A DNA stretch of 64,000 bases from Pseudomonadota bacterium (GTDB lineage Bacteria; Desulfobacterota; Desulfovibrionia; Desulfovibrionales; Desulfovibrionaceae), in assembly GCA_023399375.1 (NCBI GenBank), contig JAEWPX010000092.1, forward strand, positions 1-64,000, given 5' to 3'. The position numbers were made by a program, and so were the translations under genes. Shown here in pieces: positions 56,898-64,000 of this stretch. The first letter of the stretch is position 1; each line of letters starts with the position of its first letter. The notes beneath the pieces were generated by a model. It saw only the letters and a list, made by a program, of their open reading frames with translations, was not told where the DNA came from and did not search any database.

Positions 56898-57050
56898 ATG
56901 GACTATAGATTCATAATAAACGCAAATGAAGACCTATTCAAAATCATTGAAGATTTACGAAACGATTTGAATGTGTCAAAATCAAGCATGATTAAGTTAC
57001 TGCTAAAAATAGGCATTGATTCTTATTACAAGCAAGTACTGAAAAAATAA
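56898..57050 (+). CDS. Ribbon-helix-helix (CopG-like) DNA-binding protein
   Basis: A 50-aa ORF with AAGGAGG upstream of the ATG. It starts MDYRFIINANEDLFKIIEDL and continues LNVSKSSMIKLLLKIGIDSY, the beta-strand then two-helix pattern of RHH proteins. Short RHH proteins usually repress their own operon or rep/copy genes, and one here could control the divergent leader. It lies 12 bases before the next gene. Confidence 0.78.
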   Translation: MDYRFIINANEDLFKIIEDLRNDLNVSKSSMIKLLLKIGIDSYYKQVLKK

Positions 57051-57068
57051 AAAAAGGAGAAAATGACC

Positions 57069-57275
57069 ATGAATTATAATGAACTACAAAAAAAATTTGA
57101 AACACTTGAACTTGAAAATGAGAAAGTTTATTATCTTAACGTAAGAATTGTCGGTATTGAAGAAGATGAATATAAAGATTCTATTAAATATATCAGTGAT
57201 TATCTTAAAAAAGATATGAACATTTGCTATAGTGAACAGCATGGAGGAAAACGCCTCCTTGCAATAAAAAGATAG
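57069..57275 (+). CDS. Small hypothetical protein
   Basis: A 68-aa ORF (MNYNELQKKFETLELENEKV, then YYLNVRIVGIEEDEYKDSIK). The better-spaced start is ATG 57069; ATG 57063 is in the same frame. AAAGGAGA precedes it. The N-terminal half reads as a coiled coil. No family recognised. It is part of the rightward control operon with the RHH gene. Confidence 0.6.
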   Translation: MNYNELQKKFETLELENEKVYYLNVRIVGIEEDEYKDSIKYISDYLKKDMNICYSEQHGGKRLLAIKR

Positions 57276-57310
57276 ATTTCATACTTATCTAGTATAGAAA
57301 TTTACCAGAA

Positions 57311-57373
57311 TGCCCCCGAAACAACCACAAAAGGGGGTATCCGCAAATTTGCCCCCTAAATGCCTTTTTTTTT
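57311..57373 (+). terminator. Terminator with competing upstream hairpin
   Basis: CCCCC (57313-57317), GGGGG (57333-57337) and CCCCC (57352-57356) allow two mutually exclusive stems. The second is followed by nine T (57365-57373), so this could be an attenuator after the RHH operon. Confidence 0.55.
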
Positions 57374-57381
57374 CGTTTTCA

Positions 57382-57495
57382 GGTCCGGGTGATGATTTCC
57401 TTGTGTGGCTACCCAAAAACCGATTTTAAAGTTGTTTTAGAAGGGCATGTTGCCCAGACGGGTTTGGTGGTGGGGTGGACCAGGTAACTTTTTTT
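57382..57495 (+). ncRNA. Candidate structured RNA
   Basis: A GC-rich block in an AT-rich element. The ends GGTCC (57382-57386) and GGACC (57477-57481) can close a long helix. Inside are GGGT/ACCC (57387, 57411) and a GGGCA/TGCCC hairpin (57443-57455). A run of seven T (57489-57495) follows. It could be a small RNA or a riboregulator of the integrase operon. No known RNA family is recognised, and pairing is by eye only. Confidence 0.35.
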
Positions 57496-57719
57496 GGGTG
57501 GGTATAAAAATATAAATTTGAGGACATCTGACATATGGCAGGAAAAAGAGTGATTTTTTATTGCGGAACGCTTTTGTTTTAAAGAAAAATTTAAAAGTAA
57601 ACTAAATTTTTTTTACGATTTGAAAATTTTGTTTATTTACATGATGATTCGCGAAGTTAAAATACAAAGAAGCGTGGCAGTTAATAGGAATGAATTTATA
57701 AAATTATAAGGAGAAAGTT

Positions 57720-57932
57720 ATGATTGGAAGTGACTGCAAAACTAATTCATCAGTCTCCCATATGGATACTCTGGAATTATCTGAATGCAATAACTTATCT
57801 TCGATAGTTGAGATTGCACTTCGTGCGGGCAAAGATTTACGATCAAAATTAGAAGAAATGCGTGAAGCTGTTGAAAGTGGAAATGATGAACTTGTTCTCA
57901 AAATTGCTCATGATATTTGTAGTGTAAATTAA
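57720..57932 (+). CDS. Small acidic hypothetical protein upstream of integrase
   Basis: A 70-aa ORF with AAGGAGAAAG before the ATG. It is acidic and helical (MREAVESGNDELVLKIAHDI). Its stop is 12 bases before the integrase ATG, so both are in one operon. No family recognised; a partner protein or directionality factor for the integrase is possible but not shown. Confidence 0.65.
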   Translation: MIGSDCKTNSSVSHMDTLELSECNNLSSIVEIALRAGKDLRSKLEEMREAVESGNDELVLKIAHDICSVN

Positions 57933-57944
57933 AAGGTGAAACTC

Positions 57945-59540
57945 ATGATTAAAAAAATCCCCGTTGTAGAACTTAGAAGGGTTTCTACCGCTGACCAGGC
58001 AAACTCCGATCGAGCTGGTCTGGATCGACAAATTGAGGTGAATTCTTCTACCATAAAAGCGTTCAATTTAGAAGTCGTAGAAGTTTTTACTCTTATTGAT
58101 GTCTCTGGAACAGCAACTGCCTATACACCAGAAATTCAAAAAATCCTACAAATGATTGGATCAGGTCAAGTATATGGCGTTGTTATTGCTGATTTAGACC
58201 GCTTGTTTCGCCCTGATGATTTTGCATCTTATGGCATATTACAGCCAATTAAAGACGCCAAGGCACTTCTATATGTCAACAATCAAGCCATTGACCTTAA
58301 TGAAGACAATGGTGTTCTGTATACTGGTATACTGTCAATGATCGCCGGCTTCGAGCTTGCGCAATTTAAAAAAAGGGTGGCTGGCGCTAAAGAAGAAAAA
58401 AGAAAGCAAGGTAAAAATCCAAATAGTGAAATAACATTACCAATGGGGGTAAAGTACAATAGAAAGACAGAGCAATACTATTATGACGACATTGACTCAG
58501 GACGTGTCCGTGAACTTTTCAAACTAGTATGTGCCGAAGAAATCCATAATAAAGCCGAGCTAGAACGCCGAACTGGCATTCAACAACGCACTATTTCAAA
58601 CTTATTAAAAAATGAACTATACATTGGGTATCGTCATTACACAGAGAAAAGAGATAGTCAGAAACAATTTAAAGCAGACGGTAGACAAAGTGATAAGAAA
58701 AAAGTTCCCAGAAAAGAACATGAAATTATAAGGGTAAAAGTAATAGATGAACCGCTTGTTAACGAGGAAGTTTTTTGGAAAGTTCAGGAAATTTTTTCTA
58801 ATATCAACACTACTTTCACTGAAAAAAGAAAAGATGCATCTAATTTATTCTTATTTAAGAAACATCTTTACTGCGCCCACTGCGGTTCGCCTATGTATAC
58901 GGTTCCAGGCGGAAAGGCTGGTTCCTCTAAAGATTATTATTATTGCCGAAATCTTAACAGCAATTTCATAAAAAAGAACGGTGGTAAAATTTGCAATAGC
59001 CACTATCTGCGCAGAAAAGACGTTGAAAACATGATTAATAATTATATTTCAGATTTACTTTCTAACAGAGAGTGTATAATTCAAAGCTTAGACAGTTTAA
59101 CAAATAATAACTTAGAAAAACAAAACGAAAAGGAACTTGCTCGGCTAGCTAAACAAATCAAGAATCTTGAAACCAAAAGGAAGAAAGCAATATCTCTTAA
59201 TGTTGATAGCAAGATTACAGATGAAGAGTTTGACAATGTAGCAAAAGGAATCAATGAGGAATTAACTTTACTAAGAAGAAAACGAACTGCCCTTCAACAT
59301 AAACGTAATCCAATGACACCGAAAGAAGTTGAGAGCATCGCTGATTTAATTTCAAATTCTTTTTCTTTATTTAAGTATTGGGACCGTTGTGAGAAAATTA
59401 ATTTTTTATCTCAAATTAACCCCAAATTTTGGATTACGGACCATCAAGTACAGGGATTTTCTCTGGGTATTAAGTCAGAAGTTTGGAAACCATACGGACA
59501 GGGGTTCATCGCCGCGACCAGCATCACGTCCGCGGGATAG
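57945..59540 (+). CDS. Large serine integrase
   Basis: A protein of 531 aa from ATG 57945 (AAAAGGTGA upstream). The N-terminal catalytic domain has S14 in LRRVSTADQ and the LDRLFRPDD arm. The recombinase domain follows, then a zinc ribbon with C310, C313, C334 and C350 (CAHCGSP, YYYCRN, ICNSH), and a coiled coil (residues about 380-450). The reading frame crosses attR, so the last 12 residues ([12 protein letters not shown] and G) come from antisense comM. In the circular form the tail would instead read GCGCAFSDFNFSIPSE and on to a stop. It catalyses attP x attB recombination in comM. Confidence 0.95.
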   Translation: MIKKIPVVELRRVSTADQANSDRAGLDRQIEVNSSTIKAFNLEVVEVFTLIDVSGTATAYTPEIQKILQMIGSGQVYGVVIADLDRLFRPDDFASYGILQPIKDAKALLYVNNQAIDLNEDNGVLYTGILSMIAGFELAQFKKRVAGAKEEKRKQGKNPNSEITLPMGVKYNRKTEQYYYDDIDSGRVRELFKLVCAEEIHNKAELERRTGIQQRTISNLLKNELYIGYRHYTEKRDSQKQFKADGRQSDKKKVPRKEHEIIRVKVIDEPLVNEEVFWKVQEIFSNINTTFTEKRKDASNLFLFKKHLYCAHCGSPMYTVPGGKAGSSKDYYYCRNLNSNFIKKNGGKICNSHYLRRKDVENMINNYISDLLSNRECIIQSLDSLTNNNLEKQNEKELARLAKQIKNLETKRKKAISLNVDSKITDEEFDNVAKGINEELTLLRRKRTALQHKRNPMTPKEVESIADLISNSFSLFKYWDRCEKINFLSQINPKFWITDHQVQGFSLGIKSEVWKPYGQGFIAATSITSAG

Positions 59541-60556
59541 GAAAGCGACACCGCGGCCCGGGCGATGGTCACCTTGCCGTCCTCCAGGGGCTGGCGCAGC
59601 ACCTCCAGCACGGACTTCTTGAATTCCGGCAGTTCGTCCAGGAAAAGCACTCCGCGGTGGGCCATGGACACCTCGCCCGGGCGCGGATAGGAGCCGCCGC
59701 CGATGAGGCCGGCGTCGGAAATGGTGTGGTGCGGGCTGCGGAAGGGGCGCTCCGTGAGCAGGCCCGCGCCGTCCAGGCGGCCGGACACGGAATAGACGGT
59801 CGTGACCTCCAGGGCTTCCTCGAAGGACAAGGGCGGCAGCACCGTGGGGATGCGCTTGGCGAGCATGGTCTTGCCCGAACCCGGCGGGCCGATGAAAAGC
59901 AGGTTGTGCGAGCCGGCCGCCGCGATCTCCACCGCGCGCTTGGCGTGGGCCTGTCCCTTGACCTCGGCGAAGTCCTCGGCAAAGGCGGCCGCGTCGCCTG
60001 CGGCGGAAAACGGCGGGGCCGGGCATGGCGCAAGGCCTTCCTCGCCGGAAAAAAAGCGCAGCACCTGGCCCAGGTCGTCGGCGGCGTAGACCGCAAGGCC
60101 GGCCACGGCCGCGGCTTCGTCGGCGTTGGCGCGGGGCACGACAAGCCCTTTCGCCCCTTCGCGCCGGGCCCGCGCCGCCAGGGGCAGCACGCCCGGCACA
60201 GGCTTGAGCTCGCCGGAAAGGGAGAGCTCGCCGCAGAGGTAGAACCCGTCCGCGGCCCCGGGCGGCACCGCCTCCACGGCCGCGAGCAGCGCGAGCGCCA
60301 GGGGCAGGTCGTAGCCCGAGCCCTCCTTGCGCATGTCGGCCGGGGCGAGGTTGACGGTGATGCGCGCCGGCGGCAGGCGCAGGCCGGCGTTTTTGAGCGC
60401 CGCGAACACCCGTTCCTTGCTCTCGCGCACCGCGCCTTCGGCAAGGCCGACCATGGTGAACGAAGGCATGCCCTGGCGGGACAGGTCGACTTCCAGGGTG
60501 ACGGGGTGGGCCTCGATGCCGAGCAGCGCGCCGGTGGTGATTCTGGAAAGGCTCAT
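59444..60556 (-). pseudogene. comM: comM 5' fragment, cut by the integrative element
   Basis: The host-derived part is 59496-60556 and encodes the first 353 codons of ComM, ending MNPCP. The Walker [11 protein letters not shown] is near residue 221; the chelatase-like domain features ([24 protein letters not shown]) are intact. The remaining 17 residues are element-encoded, with a stop at 59444. A truncated AAA+ protein lacking the C-terminal helicase part may still be made. ATG 60556 is the family start (MSLSRITTG). Confidence 0.94.
59468..59524. other. attR of the comM-integrated element
   Basis: Phage-type half with outer motif AAGTCAGAA (59472-59480) and inner AACCATAC (59488-59495), core GG (59496-59497), then host half ACAGGGGTTCAT (59498-59509). 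Together with attL it rebuilds attB (host halves around GG) and attP (inverted half-sites around GG). Confidence 0.88.
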
Positions 60557-60729
60557 GATCTTTCAAGGATCGATATCCCGGGTATGGTGCGGGCGCAAGG
60601 TTTTTGGCCGGGCCAGGCTTTCCATCCGCCTGCGCCGATGATAGCGTTGCGGCTGTCGGCGGCGTCCGGGTTGCGGGAATTGCGGACGGCCCGGCCAAGC
60701 GGCCCACCCTCCACCGGGAACCCGAAGGC

Positions 60730-62670
60730 ATGCTTCTGCCCCGTTTTTCCCTGACGCGTTCCGTTGGCGGCGCTGTCGTGGTGACGCTCGTGTGCGTCAA
60801 CACGCTGCTTTTGACCGCTTTCGGCGCGCTCGACTTCGTCGGCGAGAAGCGGCGGCTCGAAACCGAACTACGGGTCGGGGCGAGTCTCGCCGCTTCCCAG
60901 CTCGCCGAGAACCTCGCCCAACCGTTGTGGTTTCTGGAAAAGGACCACATCAGCCAGCTGCTCGACGGGATCATGCAAAACGAGCGCGTTGCCGCGGTCG
61001 TGGTTACGGAGCGCGGCTCCGGCAAGCCTTTCGTGGGGCTGGTCCGGGACCGCGGCTGGCGGCCCGCCCCTCTTTCGAGCCAGCCGGCCCTCGACGACGT
61101 CCTGTCCGAGAAGCGGGATATCCGCTACGGGGGCAAGCCCGTGGGTACGGTGGAGGTCCAGCTGACGAGGCGGTACATGGACCGCGACCTCAAGGCGTCC
61201 CTGACCGGCATAGCCCTGCGCATCCTGTGCCTCAACGCCGCCTTGGGACTGGTCGCGGCGCTGGTCGTGCGCTGGCGCGTCATCCTGCCCCTGGCCCGGC
61301 TCGAACGCTATGCCGCGCGCGTGCGCCTGGGCGACGCCGGGCAGGGCGGCGACAACGCCGTCATGCCCGAGGGGTTGCGCTGGGAGCTGGCGAGCCTCGG
61401 CCGAACCATGCACGAAACCGTGCAGCGCCTCACCGCCACGCAGCGCAAGTACCGCGACATCTTCGAGCACGCCACCGAGGGCATCTTCCAGACGACCCTC
61501 GACGGGCGCATGCTTTCGGCCAACATCGCCCTGGCTCGCATGCTCGGCTACGATTCGGTCCCGGAACTCATGGAGAGCGCCGTGGACGTGGCCATGAACC
61601 TCTACCACGACAAGGATGAGCGCGGCCGCGTCATGGAGCGTCTGCGCGACGTCGGCAACGTCGCCGGGCTGCAGGTGCGCTTCAAGCGCCGCGACGGCCA
61701 GACCATGTGGGTGCTGCTCAACATCCGCCTAGTGCGCGACGCCGCGGGCAACGCGCTCTACACCGAGGGCACCCTGGCCGACGTCACGGCGCGGGTGCGA
61801 GCCGAGCACCGCCTGGAGATCCTCAACCGCCATCTGCGCGACGCCGTGCGGGAGCGCACGCAGCGACTGGCCGAAAAGGCCGAGGAACTGGAAGCGGCCA
61901 ATGCCCGGCTTCAGGAACTCGACCGGCTCAAGTCGGGCTTTCTGGCCACCGTCTCCCACGACCTGCGCACGCCGCTGACCTCGATCATGGGTTTCGCCAA
62001 GCTCATCAACCGGGATTTCGGCAAGTTCTTCGTCCCGTTCGCCGCCGGACACGAACGCCTGACCGCTCAGGCCGCGCGCATCGCGTCCAACCTCGCCATC
62101 ATCGAGCACGAGGGGGAACGGCTCACGCGTCTGGTCAACGACTTCCTCGACCTGTCCAAGATCGAGTCCGGCCGGGCGCAGTGGCGCGACGCCGTGGTGG
62201 ACGCCGCCGAGGTCGTCACCGCGGCCGTGGACGCCGTCAGCGCCGCTTTCGCGGCCAAGCCCGATGTGCGGTTCTCCATGGAACTGGAGGAACACCTGCC
62301 GCCGCTTTTCATCGATCCCGACCGGCTGGCCCAGGTGCTGGTCAACCTGCTCGGCAACGCCGTCAAGTTCACCGACGAAGGGCATGTGCGCCTGCGGGCT
62401 TTCGTCGCCGGCGACATGCTGCGGGTGGAGGTCGCGGACAGCGGCCAGGGCGTGCCGCACGATTCCCTGGAAAAGATCTTCGACAAGTTCCACCAGGCCC
62501 AGCTCGGCGACACCGTGAGCGAAGGCCAGCGCCGCAAGGGCACGGGCCTGGGGCTCGCCATCTGCCGCCAGATCGTCGAGCACTACGGCGGCCGCATCTG
62601 GGCCGAGTCCGAACTGGGCCGCGGCAGCGTCTTCACCATGGAACTGCCCTATCCCCGCACGCCCGGCTAG
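60730..62670 (+). CDS. Membrane sensor histidine kinase (HAMP-PAS-HisKA)
   Basis: A protein of 646 aa from ATG 60730 (weak GAAGG upstream; the frame is open further 5'). Two membrane segments (VVVTLVCVNTLLLTAFGALD and ALRILCLNAALGLVAALVVR) flank a periplasmic region of about 130 residues. Then follow HAMP, one PAS (QTTLDGRMLSANIALARMLG) and a long coiled-coil (RERTQRLAEKAEELEAANAR). The HisKA H lies in VSHDLRTPLTSIMG, and the HATPase is complete (NLLGNAVKF, DSGQGVP, GTGLGLAI). No receiver. The cognate regulator is not in this window. Confidence 0.9.
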   Translation: MLLPRFSLTRSVGGAVVVTLVCVNTLLLTAFGALDFVGEKRRLETELRVGASLAASQLAENLAQPLWFLEKDHISQLLDGIMQNERVAAVVVTERGSGKPFVGLVRDRGWRPAPLSSQPALDDVLSEKRDIRYGGKPVGTVEVQLTRRYMDRDLKASLTGIALRILCLNAALGLVAALVVRWRVILPLARLERYAARVRLGDAGQGGDNAVMPEGLRWELASLGRTMHETVQRLTATQRKYRDIFEHATEGIFQTTLDGRMLSANIALARMLGYDSVPELMESAVDVAMNLYHDKDERGRVMERLRDVGNVAGLQVRFKRRDGQTMWVLLNIRLVRDAAGNALYTEGTLADVTARVRAEHRLEILNRHLRDAVRERTQRLAEKAEELEAANARLQELDRLKSGFLATVSHDLRTPLTSIMGFAKLINRDFGKFFVPFAAGHERLTAQAARIASNLAIIEHEGERLTRLVNDFLDLSKIESGRAQWRDAVVDAAEVVTAAVDAVSAAFAAKPDVRFSMELEEHLPPLFIDPDRLAQVLVNLLGNAVKFTDEGHVRLRAFVAGDMLRVEVADSGQGVPHDSLEKIFDKFHQAQLGDTVSEGQRRKGTGLGLAICRQIVEHYGGRIWAESELGRGSVFTMELPYPRTPG

Positions 62671-62680
62671 TGTTGCGACC

Positions 62681-62708
62681 CTTAAAAAATACATCCGTAT
62701 TTTTTAAG
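62681..62708 (+). terminator. Terminator after sensor kinase
   Basis: CTTAAAAAATAC (62681-62692) pairs perfectly with 62697-62708 around the loop atcc. It has a T-rich 3' arm and shares its consensus with the hairpin at 44996. Confidence 0.8.
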
Positions 62709-62906
62709 AAAAAAATAGTTAATTAAGTGTGTTGCTCTCAAAGAATATCTACTTTGTTCGAGGACGCGACCCTGGGACTGCGAAGGGCGCTTTTGCGGCG
62801 ATCGTTCCCCGATCCCTTTATTGCATTTTCGTTATCCGGCAGCCGTACGCTGGCGTCACGACGACCGAACGGATAGGTACATGTATCATTGAAGGGGAGG
62901 CGACGC

Positions 62907-64000
62907 ATGCAGCGCAGGGCGTTTTTGCGTACGGCGGCATTGGCGGCGGCTTCGGGACTTCTGGGCGTGCCTTTTGCCCGGGCGGGCGCAGCGCGGCGGA
63001 CGGACGAGACATACGACGTCATCGTCGTCGGCGCGGGGCTCGGCGGGCTGTGCTGCGCCGCGCATGCGGCCGTGGCCGGCAAAAGGACGCTGCTGCTCGA
63101 GCAGCACTACCGTCTGGGCGGTTACGCCACCTCGTTTTCCCGCCGCGACGGCAACGGCCGCGAATTTTCCTGCGAGGTGTCCCTGCACGCCTCGGCCCTG
63201 ACGACGGCGCAGCCGCTGCTCAAGTCCCTTGGCGTCTGGGACAGGATCACCCTGGTTCCCCATCCCCACGCCTGGGCGTCGCGCTTCCCCGGCCTGTCCC
63301 TGGACATTCCGGCCAGGGCCGGGCTCGACGGCTTCGAGCGCCGTCTCGTGGCCCTTTTTCCGGATGAAGCCGCGGGGCTTTCGCGCTATTTCGCCCTGTG
63401 GCGGACCGTGATGGAGGAAACGGCCCGGCTTTCCGGCGCGGGCCGGGACTTTCCCCGGCGCTTCCCCCACCTCTGGGCCATCCGCGACAAGACCGTGGCC
63501 GAGGTGCTCGAGCCCTGCGTGCAAAACCCCCGGCTCCGGGCGGTGCTCACGCAAAGCTGCGGCTATTACGGCCTGCCGCCGTCGAAACTGTCGGCCTTTT
63601 ATTACCTTGTCCCCACGGGCCAGTATCTCGAATCCGGCGGGTATTACGTCAAGGGCACGTCCCAGGCGCTCTCCGACGCCTTTGGCGATGCGGTCGCCGC
63701 CGCGGGCGGAGAAGTGCGCATGCGTTCGCGCGTGTCCGCCGTTCTCGTGCGCGACGGCCGGGCCGTGGGCGTGCGCACGGCCGACGGCGCACAGGCCTAC
63801 GCCAAGGCCGTGGCGCTCAATTCCTGCGCGCCGTCGGCCTTTGCGGCCATGCTGCCCCCGGGCGGCGCGGCGGCCGGGGAACGGGCGAAGATGGCGGGGC
63901 TTGCGCCGAGTCCGGCGAGCGTCATCGTCTGGCTCGGGCTCGGCCGCGACATCACCGGGCAGCTGCCCGATCCCGAACTGTCCTTCTATCCCGGCGTCGA
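62907..64000 (+). CDS. Exported FAD-dependent oxidoreductase (CrtI/phytoene-desaturase-like), partial
   Basis: The gene is open to the window end (364 residues seen). A twin-arginine-like signal MQRRAFLRTAALAAASGLLG is followed by the FAD-binding YDVIVVGAGLGGLCCAAHAA. The blocks LLLEQHYRLGGYATSF and GGYYVKGTSQALSDAFGDAV fit NAD(P)/FAD-dependent oxidoreductases of the phytoene desaturase/carotene isomerase superfamily. AAGGGGAGG precedes the ATG. If the signal acts as a Tat signal, a folded flavoenzyme is exported. The substrate is unknown. Confidence 0.88.
   Translation, partial: MQRRAFLRTAALAAASGLLGVPFARAGAARRTDETYDVIVVGAGLGGLCCAAHAAVAGKRTLLLEQHYRLGGYATSFSRRDGNGREFSCEVSLHASALTTAQPLLKSLGVWDRITLVPHPHAWASRFPGLSLDIPARAGLDGFERRLVALFPDEAAGLSRYFALWRTVMEETARLSGAGRDFPRRFPHLWAIRDKTVAEVLEPCVQNPRLRAVLTQSCGYYGLPPSKLSAFYYLVPTGQYLESGGYYVKGTSQALSDAFGDAVAAAGGEVRMRSRVSAVLVRDGRAVGVRTADGAQAYAKAVALNSCAPSAFAAMLPPGGAAAGERAKMAGLAPSPASVIVWLGLGRDITGQLPDPELSFYPGV

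Larger units (their letters stand above)
57276..57719. other. Non-coding region between small genes; structured and terminator-like
   Basis: About 440 bases. A pair of alternative hairpins with a T-run is at 57311-57373, and a GC-rich block with pairing arms is at 57382-57495. The rest is A/T-rich with no ORF. The integrase operon promoter is probably near 57600-57700. Confidence 0.5.
49391..59497. mobile_element. 10.1-kb integrative element in comM (serine-integrase, rep/ori, pilin cargo)
   Basis: Bounded by GG cores at 49391-49392 and 59496-59497, this AT-rich block (about one third GC by eye) interrupts comM. Gene order: small membrane protein and four type IV pilin-like genes (rightward), small serine resolvase (leftward), iteron origin, primase-helicase and HTH gene (leftward), divergent leader, RHH protein, two small unknown genes and the large serine integrase (rightward). 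No phage structural genes, conjugation genes or toxin-antitoxin pairs are recognised. It most resembles an integrative plasmid or phage-satellite-type island; how it moves between cells is unknown. Confidence 0.92.

Noticed and set aside
49391..59497. Element as an AbaR-like/Tni resistance island in comM
   Set aside because: No tniA/B/C-like transposition genes or resistance genes are seen, and the junction has a 2-bp GG core rather than a 5-bp target duplication.
49391..59497. CRISPR array or phage structural module in the AT-rich block
   Set aside because: The only regular repeats are the 9-bp iterons, and no capsid, portal, terminase or tail-like protein is visible.

Overview
The window is a high-GC chromosome segment (roughly two-thirds GC by eye) from what looks like a sulfate-reducing delta-proteobacterium of the Desulfovibrio/Solidesulfovibrio kind. 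Supporting signs are a dissimilatory-type sulfate adenylyltransferase (36609-37901), a 2[4Fe-4S] ferredoxin, a ferredoxin:thioredoxin reductase-like protein beside a glutaredoxin, cobamide salvage genes, many hybrid sensor kinases, and the coding style of that group. No species can be named from sequence alone.

Layout of the host part. 0-14.6 kb: hybrid sensor kinases, a thiol-redox pair, a polar amino-acid ABC importer without its ATPase, a flavoprotein, a chemotaxis receptor and flagellar stator genes (motB before motA). 14.7-23.5 kb: L21/L27, a PHP phosphoesterase, small heat-shock protein, HtrA protease, glycosyltransferase, ferredoxin, and a run of small cytoplasmic proteins (YkgJ-like, TPR, HEAT). 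23.5-30.9 kb: TetR-controlled outer-membrane protein, metallophosphatase, Ser/Thr kinase with a DUF1566 tail, and a tightly overlapped cbiR-cobU-DHH operon. 30.9-48.9 kb: an EndoQ-like/UvrD fusion, an ArsR/flavoprotein pair, sat, lepA, lepB, an AbrB-type permease, an iron alcohol dehydrogenase, MogA, RmlA, another hybrid kinase and map. 60.6-64 kb: a membrane sensor kinase and an exported FAD oxidoreductase cut by the window end.

The striking region is 49391-59497: a 10.1-kb AT-rich integrative element inserted in comM (YifB/ComM family). It splits the conserved MNPCPCGY codons. Removing it restores an exactly in-frame 511-codon comM, and joining its two ends restores a near-palindromic attP. 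The GG core is shared by both junctions, as expected for a large serine integrase, and that integrase is encoded at the right end. The element also has a VirE_N/PriCT/D5-type primase-helicase, an excisionase-like HTH gene upstream of it, an origin-like locus just downstream (inverted 9-bp iterons around an AT-rich core), a small resolvase with its own inverted repeat, an RHH protein and small unknown genes. Its cargo is an operon of four type IV pilin-like proteins plus a small membrane protein, with no pilus assembly machinery. It therefore resembles an integrative plasmid or satellite whose cargo would have to use host pilus machinery while breaking a host natural-transformation gene. That functional reading is inference.

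A family of GATGCCTCCGGCGGCC-cored REP-like repeats is scattered between the host genes in both orientations.
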